Source: a virus | DNA length: 29,083 nucleotides | Virus record (IMG/VR): IMGVR_UViG_3300005860_000042 | Location: 1 to 29,083 of that record | Strand: one strand, 5' to 3' | In this document: positions 20,779 through 26,847 of the stretch, one piece after another | Position numbering within the stretch: position 1 is the stretch's first letter | Layout of the letters: every line of letters begins with the position of its first letter | The notes under the pieces: generated by a model | Databases searched by the model: none | What the model saw: only the letters and a program-made list of their open reading frames with translations | What the model was told of the DNA's origin: nothing | Translations under genes and position numbers: made by a program

Positions 20779-21197
20779 GGCTAAGCTCCAGTCGAAGAAT
20801 AATAAACATAAACCAAGCATTGCTATGCGAGGATGCCGATTTAAAATTTCCCGAGCCGTCGGCAAAGAACATCGAGCTGTTTGACAAGGATAGGGTGGCC
20901 ACGATTGGCTGGGTCGATTTACCCCAAGGCGGATTCAAAAATGCCACTCCGAGGCTGAGGGTCGAGCTGTATGAGGGCGTAAGCAGGGTCTATGGCCCAA
21001 TAATGCTTAGCTTCAACGCAATAGTGCCAGAAAACATGCGTATGAGTAAAACTCTGGCTCAGGCCCACCTAACTACGATGAATACAATAGAGCTTATTGC
21101 ACTGCTGGCCATGGCAGTCAAAAAGACAATGCCAGCATTGACGCTTAGAGACATCTGGCTTCAGGCCGAGCAGTTCATCCAGAAAATCAAGGTTTGA
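20775..21197 (+). CDS. Unknown protein coupled to the metallophosphoesterase
   Basis: This 140-residue protein starts by ATGA overlap with the phosphoesterase gene. The first two thirds appear beta-rich (ATIGWVDLPQGG; RLRVELYEGVSRVYGPIML). The last third is helical (NTIELIALLAMAVKKTM; LRDIWLQAEQFI). No family is recognised. Coupled translation suggests it works with or modulates the phosphoesterase. Confidence 0.62.
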   Translation: MRLSSSRRIININQALLCEDADLKFPEPSAKNIELFDKDRVATIGWVDLPQGGFKNATPRLRVELYEGVSRVYGPIMLSFNAIVPENMRMSKTLAQAHLTTMNTIELIALLAMAVKKTMPALTLRDIWLQAEQFIQKIKV

Positions 21198-21242
21198 CGA
21201 TAATAAAACAAGCCCCAAAAATTTGTCTTGAGGTGAGTGTGA

Positions 21243-21536
21243 TTGGGTAATGAAAATAGAATACCAATCTTCATTGAAGGCGAAGTGCAGTATCTCATAG
21301 ATACCGAGGAGGCAAAGGAGGAGTTCAGGAAAGCATATCTACCTCATTGGCAGGAAGACTCTCTGAACTGGTCTCTCGCATATCTGTTAAAAAACAAACT
21401 AATACAACTTGTTGATGATGATGGAAAAGACTATTCAAGGGAGGCATTGCAGGCAATTGATAATACATTAAAACTGCTCGGCCTGAAGTGGAGTGATGTA
21501 TTAACCATGCTGGGGCGGAGGGCGAGGAATGAGTAG
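21243..21536 (+). CDS. Unknown acidic helical protein
   Basis: This protein of 97 residues likely starts at TTG 21243, seven bases after GAGGTGAG, a good ribosome binding site. It begins with RIPIFIEGEVQYLIDTEEA and continues as helices (NWSLAYLLKNKLIQLVDDDG; LKLLGLKWSDVLTML). No motif or family is recognised. The end overlaps the start of a 50-residue frame. Confidence 0.58.
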   Translation: MGNENRIPIFIEGEVQYLIDTEEAKEEFRKAYLPHWQEDSLNWSLAYLLKNKLIQLVDDDGKDYSREALQAIDNTLKLLGLKWSDVLTMLGRRARNE

Positions 21537-21681
21537 TGATGAGTATTTCATGATGATTGAGGACTTCTCGCTTATTCTTGACTATCTCAGGGCGGCGAGG
21601 ATGTATCTTGAAGACAATAACATTAATGAAGCGATGAAGATGATTGAGGAGGCTATATTTGTTGTCTCGAAGTGGGTATAG
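21529..21681 (+). CDS. 50-residue helical protein
   Basis: A frame from ATG 21529, inside the end of the previous gene, to TAG 21681 encodes MSSDEYFMMIEDFSLILDYL and a second helix (INEAMKMIEEAIFVVSKW). The composition (two amphipathic helices) and 8-base overlap with the preceding gene support a real small protein. Function unknown. Confidence 0.5.
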   Translation: MSSDEYFMMIEDFSLILDYLRAARMYLEDNNINEAMKMIEEAIFVVSKWV

Positions 21682-21683
21682 GG

Positions 21684-21812
21684 ATGTGCGAGATGTGTGA
21701 TGCTGTTAGGGATGCATTGAGGCGGCTGGCCTACTGTGAGATGATTCTAGCCGAGATAAGAGCCCGCTTAAAATCCTCCTCAGCTCAGCAACCTCGTTCT
21801 CAAGCTCGCTGA
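21684..21812 (+). CDS. 42-residue Cys-pair peptide (uncertain)
   Basis: ATG 21684 lies two bases after the previous stop. The frame reads MCEMCDAVRDALRRLAYCEM and then a polar end. A CxxC pair and a helix are visible. Its last 107 bases are antisense to the coiled-coil gene 21706-21897, so either or both may be genuine. Confidence 0.35.
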   Translation: MCEMCDAVRDALRRLAYCEMILAEIRARLKSSSAQQPRSQAR

Positions 21813-21897
21813 TCTTCTTTATGTCCTCTATGCCTTCATCCTCTTCTCCGAATAGCGTCAAGGCCTTCTCGGCTTTTCGCCACTCCTCTATCATCAC
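21706..21897 (-). CDS. Small coiled-coil protein on the minus strand
   Basis: This 63-residue frame has a clear heptad-rich helix (IEDIKKISELENEVAELRRI, then LSGLLSRLESS). A TATA-like cataaataaac lies about 30 bases upstream on the minus strand, fitting a leaderless start at ATG 21897 or 21894. It is the only minus-strand gene in this cluster and overlaps a 42-residue plus-strand frame tail to tail. An oligomerising regulator is possible. Confidence 0.5.
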   Translation of the reverse strand: MMIEEWRKAEKALTLFGEEDEGIEDIKKISELENEVAELRRILSGLLSRLESSHSRPAASMHP

Positions 21898-21973
21898 TTG
21901 TTGTTATTTTGGGTCTTGGGTTTATTTATGTTTTTTGAGGTTAATAAGCTGATTGGTTTGGCCGTGGGTAGGT

Positions 21974-22105
21974 ATGAGTCTACTAGTTGAGCGGGAGGCC
22001 GAGGCCCTTGGATTGGTATGCGCAAACGTCCTGCGGCCGTGCAGTCTGATTAATTATTATGCCATGCCAAAGACCGAGATGGGGCTTCGGCTGTGGGCTC
22101 CGTAG
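21974..22105 (+). CDS. 43-residue peptide with two cysteines (uncertain)
   Basis: A short frame from ATG 21974 to TAG 22105 encodes MSLLVEREAEALGLVCANVL, then RPCSLINYYAMPKTEMG. It overlaps the next gene by 13 bases, as is common in this genome. No family recognised, and evidence is limited to position and start context (gggtaggt before ATG). Confidence 0.35.
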   Translation: MSLLVEREAEALGLVCANVLRPCSLINYYAMPKTEMGLRLWAP

Positions 22106-22332
22106 TCATCGCAATCAGGCTGAACTATTCCGAGACTATGGGTGGAGAGGAAATAATCAAGCTCATCGAGAAGATCGGCGAGGTCTTGGCATGTTTTCCG
22201 TTTAGGGCCGACGTCGAGCTTGTAGCGGACATTGATCCTAAAGCAATGGTAATTTTGGGGCAGGCTATTCTCTATGCACAGCTCAAGAAGATGCAAGCCG
22301 ACCAAAAACAGGAACAGGGCTTTTCAGAATAA
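22093..22332 (+). CDS. Unknown small alpha/beta protein
   Basis: This 79-residue protein begins at GTG 22093 (MGSVVIAIRLNYSETMGGEE). It has a helix (IIKLIEKIGEVLACF), an ADVELVADID strand and a final helix ending in a Gln/Lys-rich tail. The strand-helix-strand order suggests a compact dimeric domain. No family recognised. An ATG within the frame at about codon 16 is an alternative start. Confidence 0.55.
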   Translation: MGSVVIAIRLNYSETMGGEEIIKLIEKIGEVLACFPFRADVELVADIDPKAMVILGQAILYAQLKKMQADQKQEQGFSE

Positions 22333-22360
22333 ATAAATTGTATATTTTTTCTCATTAATA

Positions 22361-22792
22361 ATGAATGAAGCATGGCTATTAGGACTGTTCAATGTAACCA
22401 GAAAAGACATAGAAGAGTTAAGGCCAGTTATATTGCGGGTGCATAAGGCCGCCTATTTGCTAAAATTAATGCGCATCTATCCCTTTTCCCATTACGAGTT
22501 TGAGACCTACATTGATGGCCCATATTCCTCAAGATTTGGGAGAAAAATTGAAAATATTGCGCCAAATATAGATGAAAGAAAACTCATGTCGTTGCTGTGG
22601 TTTATTGACCACTCTGAGAGATGGCTTGAGGTAGCCACTAGCATTCTCATGATCAAGGAAAGATACGCAGACATTAGTGTTGATGAAATGTTATCTATTC
22701 TCCAGATGTCCAAGCCTTGGCTAAAGGAAAAGGAGTTCAAGGAGATATATAGCGAGCTGGAGGAAAAGATTTTCAGGGAAATAAACATATAA
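22361..22792 (+). CDS. Panacea/YwgA-like protein (SocA-related fold)
   Basis: The 143-residue protein has VHKAAYLLKLMRIYPFSHYE, FETYIDGPYSSRFGRKIEN and a helical second half (WLEVATSILMIKERYADISV). The order 'K-x-x-YLLk...F..Y-GPYS' is the signature of YwgA/GepA/Panacea-type proteins. These serve as antitoxins or as adaptors that deliver partners to proteases. In a virus it could neutralise a host toxin-based defence or modulate proteolysis. A TATA-like tgtatatttttt lies about 20 bases upstream. Resemblance is by motif pattern and needs profile confirmation. Confidence 0.5.
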   Translation: MNEAWLLGLFNVTRKDIEELRPVILRVHKAAYLLKLMRIYPFSHYEFETYIDGPYSSRFGRKIENIAPNIDERKLMSLLWFIDHSERWLEVATSILMIKERYADISVDEMLSILQMSKPWLKEKEFKEIYSELEEKIFREINI

Positions 22793-22809
22793 TTCGATTT
22801 TTTCTCGAA

Positions 22810-23157
22810 ATGCTGGACATAATTAGTAGTTTGGTTCATGGAGTTGTTGCGGGCATAATCTACGCCCTAGTTGGCTATGCGAGGAATAGGTCTCAGGCAA
22901 ATCTCGCATTGAAATCAAGCGAGAAATTGAGTGATGAGGCAATCGAGCAGATAATTGAGCTGGCAACCTTTGACCCAGCCCAGTTTGTCACGACTGTTAT
23001 TCAGGGCGCAATAATCGGCCTAGTATCGTGGCTCTTGACTTGTGCAGGATTACCGCTAACAATTGAGAGCACTGCAAACATACTGCTTCAGATGGGCCTA
23101 CTTGCATTGACCCGAAAGCTCTACGGCTTCCTATCAACTGCCTTAGCCAAGGCCTAG
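22810..23157 (+). CDS. Membrane protein with three hydrophobic segments
   Basis: The 115-residue protein has hydrophobic stretches at residues 5-24 (ISSLVHGVVAGIIYALVGYA), 62-82 (VIQGAIIGLVSWLLTCAGL) and 88-103. A soluble acidic helix lies between the first two. The Gly-rich first helix is reminiscent of holin-like or glycine-zipper proteins, but the family is not identified. Its stop shares bases with the stop of the convergent large terminase gene (ctag, 23154-23157). Confidence 0.55.
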   Translation: MLDIISSLVHGVVAGIIYALVGYARNRSQANLALKSSEKLSDEAIEQIIELATFDPAQFVTTVIQGAIIGLVSWLLTCAGLPLTIESTANILLQMGLLALTRKLYGFLSTALAKA

Positions 23158-24410
23158 AATTCCCATCCCGTTTTTATTGCTCCTCTCTGCGGGCCCGTTA
23201 TTGCCGAATGTATAGCCAATGCAAGGGCCATAACGTAGTCGTCATGCTCTCCCTCAGGTGCGCCTGTCCTCTGGAATTGCCTTAATTGATTAATTAGTTT
23301 TTCATGTGTTGGAATGATTATTTTCTTATTGCTGAATATATTTACGAGCATATTTATCAATGCAGTCTTCATTTTTACCGTGAAGGTTATTCCCTCGATA
23401 TGCGGATAAGTGCGGGACAAAATATCAAATAGGGGTATGCCCATGCCCGTCTTATCAATCGCTATCCCAATGGGCCTAAGAATTTCTATTATTTTATGAA
23501 TAGTTGAGAGCTGGGTATTAAAATCTACGCCCAGCATCTCCTCAAGAAACACTACTCTTAGCTTTTCTCCCTTCTCGATGGCGCATATCACGGTCGAGTC
23601 TCGGTATCTCCCGAAATCTATTCCAAGATAAATTGGCTCGCTGTATTGCCTCAATTCAGGCTCATAGTCATCTGTGCATGCCAGAATCAACTCATACGGG
23701 AATAGGGCATTTATTTCATCAATGAACTTCAGCTCCATTTCCTGCTCCCACTCAAGTGGACTTAGGCTGGCCCGCATACCCTCTAAGTCAGTCTTAGTGA
23801 TGTGCGGGGCCATGCTGTAGTGAACTTCATGCTTGCTGAATACGTCGCTTGTCCATGCCTCGTAGAACCATCCCCTCTTTCCCTTAGGCGTGGAGATGAG
23901 GGATAGGCGTCCCTCCTTGCCCGCTATGGTTGGAATTATTGCGGCCTTGATCTCGAAGTCATTTTTAAACATGGCGGCCTCATCCACATAGACATGATCA
24001 GCTCGGTAGCCCCTAATGGCGTCGGGATTATTGGGAAGCGAAGTAATTCTGCTACCATTCTGGAACTCGACCTGAGTCTTTGTTTCGCTTAACGTGGCCG
24101 TAAATGTATATGTCTCTTCGCCGACTCTAATTCTGATGCCTCTCCACGTATTGATGTGCTCCTTGACTTTTCTGAATAGCTCAAGCGACTGCCTCATGGA
24201 AAAGCTGACCAAAAGAGTGGTATGGTTAGAGTTAAGCAGAGAATCCAGAAAGCTCTCAAGCGCTATGAGAAATGAGCCACCCACGGCCCGGCTCTTGAGC
24301 ATTATCCTGAATCTGTTTTCGTCATCTAGCCATCGCTTTTGCCAATCGTAGAGACTAATGCCCGTGTCTGCGGAGTCTAGGACGAGCTGTGCCAGCTGGC
24401 TCTTCTTCAT
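23154..24410 (-). CDS. terL: Large terminase subunit (packaging ATPase-nuclease)
   Basis: The 418-residue protein has a deviant Walker A (KSRAVGGS, residues 39-46, lysine before the loop as in many terminases), Walker B HVYVDEAAMF (139-148) and coupling motif SLISTPKG (170-176). The RNase H-like nuclease follows with Asp265 in GIDFGRYRD, Asp319 in IAIDKTGMG and Asp390/391 in GEHDDYVMALALA. All acidic residues are in place. It drives DNA into proheads through the portal. It lies about 12 kb from the small-terminase candidate and on the opposite strand to it and the portal. Its ATG lies 56 bases inside a small upstream gene. Confidence 0.92.
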   Translation of the reverse strand: MKKSQLAQLVLDSADTGISLYDWQKRWLDDENRFRIMLKSRAVGGSFLIALESFLDSLLNSNHTTLLVSFSMRQSLELFRKVKEHINTWRGIRIRVGEETYTFTATLSETKTQVEFQNGSRITSLPNNPDAIRGYRADHVYVDEAAMFKNDFEIKAAIIPTIAGKEGRLSLISTPKGKRGWFYEAWTSDVFSKHEVHYSMAPHITKTDLEGMRASLSPLEWEQEMELKFIDEINALFPYELILACTDDYEPELRQYSEPIYLGIDFGRYRDSTVICAIEKGEKLRVVFLEEMLGVDFNTQLSTIHKIIEILRPIGIAIDKTGMGIPLFDILSRTYPHIEGITFTVKMKTALINMLVNIFSNKKIIIPTHEKLINQLRQFQRTGAPEGEHDDYVMALALAIHSAITGPQRGAIKTGWEF

Positions 24411-24564
24411 ACATTTTCAGCCTATCCATGATGATTTGTATGAGGTATTTTATCTCAGATTTTCGGCACTTCGCCTTGATTAATACGTCGTCGCCAGAGT
24501 CCTGAATGACTAAGCTGATGCCCCCTACAACCATTCCCTCTTCTTCGTTTTTTCGGCCAAACAT
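24355..24564 (-). CDS. Small protein preceding the large terminase
   Basis: The 69-residue protein starts MFGRKNEEEGMVVGGISLVI and has a strand-helix pattern (DDVLIKAKCRKSEIKYLIQI; MDRLKMYEEEP) ending in a basic tail (RPRLRRHGH). The 3' end overlaps the terminase start by 56 bases, so the two are co-transcribed. The function is unknown. As the leader gene of the packaging unit it might regulate terminase or substitute for part of a small subunit. Confidence 0.5.
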   Translation of the reverse strand: MFGRKNEEEGMVVGGISLVIQDSGDDVLIKAKCRKSEIKYLIQIIMDRLKMYEEEPAGTARPRLRRHGH

Positions 24565-24590
24565 TCCATTTTCTATTTATGCACACTTGA

Positions 24591-24609
24591 TAAAAATCTG
24601 AGAAATATT
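24591..24609. promoter_or_regulatory. Divergent promoter (terminase unit / methyltransferases)
   Basis: The sequence taaaaatctgagaaatatt reads AATATTTCTCAGATTTTTA on the minus strand, the TTTCTCAGATT element found at the capsid promoter. Downstream on the minus strand is cataaatag before ATG 24564. On the plus strand aaatatta is about 30 bases before the TTG start at 24638. Confidence 0.5.
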
Positions 24610-24637
24610 ACTTATCTCCCCACAAAAATATAAAGAA

Positions 24638-25441
24638 TTGGGAAGAGTGCCTCTTAGTCATCCCGGCGGCAAATATTTTTTAGCATCTAAGATTATTCCA
24701 CTCATTCCGCCGCATATTACTTATGTTGAAGTCTTTGGAGGGGCCGCACAGCTTCTTTTCCGCAAGCCCCCATCAAGAATAGAGGTTTATAACGACATCA
24801 ATGGAGACTTGGTTAATTTCTTCAGGGTTCTCCGCGATCCCGAAAAATCTAAGCGCCTTCAGGAGTTGCTATACTTAACGCCGTATTCGAGAGAGGAATG
24901 GAACTTTTGCCGAGAAAACCTACATGACCCAGAAATAGACGACGTGGAGCGGGCCCGACGATTCTTCGTTACGATTAGGCAGAGCTTCAGCGGTAAAAAC
25001 GATGCGTGGGGCTATTCCAAAAAACAAAGAAAGATTAGTTTTCATTATATTATTGATTATTTTCCCGAGTTTCATGAACGTATAAGGAATGTCCAAGTCG
25101 AGAATGATGACTTTGAGAAAGTGATTAGGCGCTATGACACGCCTGATACTTTCTTTTTCTGCGACCCGCCATACGTCCATCACACGGTCAGGGTCAGGAC
25201 TGAACTTTTAGAAATGTCGATTGAGGATCATGAAAGACTGGTCGATGTATTGTTAGGCATTGAGGGCAAGGCCATGCTTTGCGGGTATGATAACGAGATA
25301 TATAAAACGCTTGAGGAGAAGGGATGGAAAAAAATCAGGTTTACAGTCATTACAACTTTGCCGAATTCTCACCAGACTGGCGGAAAGAGAAAAAGGCGGA
25401 GCGAGTACGTCTGGATAAACTATAAACCGCCTAAGAAATGA
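24638..25441 (+). CDS. Dam-like (D12 class) adenine-N6 DNA methyltransferase
   Basis: The 267-residue protein has the D12-class layout: N-terminal SHPGGKYFLASKII, SAM-binding YVEVFGGAAQLLFRK (residues 29-43), VYNDINGDLVNFFRVLR, and catalytic DPPY at 176-179 in FFFCDPPYV. A C-terminal target-recognition part contains HQTGGKRKRRSEYVWI. It should methylate adenine in a short palindrome such as GATC-type sites, protecting viral DNA from host restriction or marking replication. No cognate endonuclease is adjacent. Start TTG 24638 is likely; GTG 24647 is the alternative. The stop overlaps the next start (ATGA). Confidence 0.9.
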   Translation: MGRVPLSHPGGKYFLASKIIPLIPPHITYVEVFGGAAQLLFRKPPSRIEVYNDINGDLVNFFRVLRDPEKSKRLQELLYLTPYSREEWNFCRENLHDPEIDDVERARRFFVTIRQSFSGKNDAWGYSKKQRKISFHYIIDYFPEFHERIRNVQVENDDFEKVIRRYDTPDTFFFCDPPYVHHTVRVRTELLEMSIEDHERLVDVLLGIEGKAMLCGYDNEIYKTLEEKGWKKIRFTVITTLPNSHQTGGKRKRRSEYVWINYKPPKK

Positions 25442-25875
25442 ACCCAAAAAGTAAGCATAAATACAATTTCAAGAAGGCTTGGTCATGGCCGAAAGACGTC
25501 GAAGACTTCATCCAGAGCCAGATGGAGCATCCCTGCCTCCATGCCTGTTCTGGAGACTCGGATGTTGGAGACGTCAAGCTTGACCTATACTATGCGAAGG
25601 ATAGTAAAACAATATGCGGAGACATTTTTAACCCACCTTTTTGTCCTGAATCATTTCAGTGCATAGTGATTGACCCGCCTTGGCACTTGCCCTATCATCT
25701 TCGGCCAAAACTGATGAAGAGCCTGAGAGACCTGCTTAGGCCGGGCGGAAAACTGATATTTAATGCGCCTTGGTGGTTCTCTCTCCCTGACCTGAAAATA
25801 GTCGAGGTGTGGTATGCAGAGCCGAAAGCATGGCGCAACTGCCCGCTAATAATAATTGCGAGGCGAATTGTATAA
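25438..25875 (+). CDS. Short class I methyltransferase (DPPW motif)
   Basis: The 145-residue protein contains HPCLHACSGDSDVGDVKLDL (a Gly-poor version of the SAM-binding loop), ICGDIFNPPF and catalytic-type IDPPW (residues 78-82). LLRPGGKLIFNAPWW follows (99-113). The order fits a minimal class I methyltransferase; the DPPW motif suggests N6-adenine or exocyclic amine targets. It starts within the stop of the Dam-like gene (ATGA), so the two are made together. Either it modifies a different site or RNA, or it is a partner subunit. Confidence 0.72.
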   Translation: MNPKSKHKYNFKKAWSWPKDVEDFIQSQMEHPCLHACSGDSDVGDVKLDLYYAKDSKTICGDIFNPPFCPESFQCIVIDPPWHLPYHLRPKLMKSLRDLLRPGGKLIFNAPWWFSLPDLKIVEVWYAEPKAWRNCPLIIIARRIV

Positions 25876-25913
25876 TATTTCCTAAACAATATAAAAGTCT
25901 TTTCATCATAAAA

Positions 25914-26165
25914 TTAAACAGCTTTTGAGCTATCTATTGATGCCGAATTGGTTTTTAGCATCTGGACATCGAGACTTATGCTATCGAGAGTTTTCATAAG
26001 CTGGTTTATCTGGCCTTCATATTGGCTGAGTCTGTCTTGCAGGAGTTTTTTCTCCGCTTCGAGCGACGCTATTTTTTCCTCATATTTTTCGAGCTTTTCC
26101 CTAAGCCTTTTAGCTACTTCGAGTGGTAGTCCTGTCTCAAAATCAATGACTTCTACTTTCGGCAT
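25914..26165 (-). CDS. Coiled-coil protein at the end of the virion operon
   Basis: This 83-residue protein (ATG 26165; an upstream ATG at 26183 overlaps the preceding gene) starts MPKVEVIDFETGLPLEVAKR. It then forms a long heptad-repeat helix (KLEKYEEKIASLEAEKKLLQ, on to QINQLMKTLDSI). It lacks enzymatic motifs. As the last gene of the tail operon it may be a tail-tip or fibre trimerisation protein. Its stop lies 38 bases from that of the convergent methyltransferase gene. Confidence 0.6.
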   Translation of the reverse strand: MPKVEVIDFETGLPLEVAKRLREKLEKYEEKIASLEAEKKLLQDRLSQYEGQINQLMKTLDSISLDVQMLKTNSASIDSSKAV

Positions 26166-26166
26166 A

Positions 26167-26847
26167 TTACTCGACCCTAACATACTCTACTATTGTCCAC
26201 ATAATTGGGGAAAAATCAAGCTTATTGAATGGTAAATTATCAAATTTCAACTCTATCGTTGAAGTCGTGGAATTATGATATGAATATTCATCATCAATAA
26301 TTATGCCGCCAGATGGAGGTATCACTGCCCTAGTCAATAATGCATTTATGCCTAGTTGTGTGCTCTGAATTGTGTTACTTACCCAAATAGGTGTATATTT
26401 GATGTATAGGTTTTGAACTTCGCATTTATAACTTCCTGACGTATTTTTCATCCATAGCTCCCATTTAATCGTCGAGCCCGATGGATACTTAATTATTCGC
26501 GTCCTTCGAGAAACCCATGAGGTCGAAGTAGTACCAAATTCTGATGTGCTTTCCCCATCGATAACTACATAAGAGCAACCAGTCCAGCCGCCTGTCTTTG
26601 TTTGATAATCAATTTGGAAATAATGATAGATAGAGGTTACGGGGCTTCCCCATACGGTACTAGGTATCGTAAAGCTTCCATAAGCCGTTTTTTCATAGCT
26701 TGTCTCATAGGTGTAACGATAATCTACATATACCTTAAACCGCATAACATAAGAATCATAGAGTTGGTCTAAAATAGAGGTAATATTAGGAGTATAAACC
26801 AGTTGTCCCGGCCGTCCAACATCCGCTATCCTGATTATGCTACTCAT
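26167..26847 (-). CDS. Distal tail/fibre-like protein
   Basis: The 226-residue protein (ATG 26847 overlaps the hub stop as ATGA; a start at 26856 is possible) is rich in Ser, Thr, Tyr and Ile with alternating short strands (RFKVYVDYRYTYETSYEKTA; IKWELWMKNTSGSYKCEVQN). The C-terminal part ends with IELKFDNLPFNKLDF and IVEYVRVE. Composition and position after the hub fit a receptor-binding or fibre component. No sequence family is recognised. The start SIIRIADVGRPGQLVY could be the attachment segment. Confidence 0.55.
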   Translation of the reverse strand: MSSIIRIADVGRPGQLVYTPNITSILDQLYDSYVMRFKVYVDYRYTYETSYEKTAYGSFTIPSTVWGSPVTSIYHYFQIDYQTKTGGWTGCSYVVIDGESTSEFGTTSTSWVSRRTRIIKYPSGSTIKWELWMKNTSGSYKCEVQNLYIKYTPIWVSNTIQSTQLGINALLTRAVIPPSGGIIIDDEYSYHNSTTSTIELKFDNLPFNKLDFSPIMWTIVEYVRVE

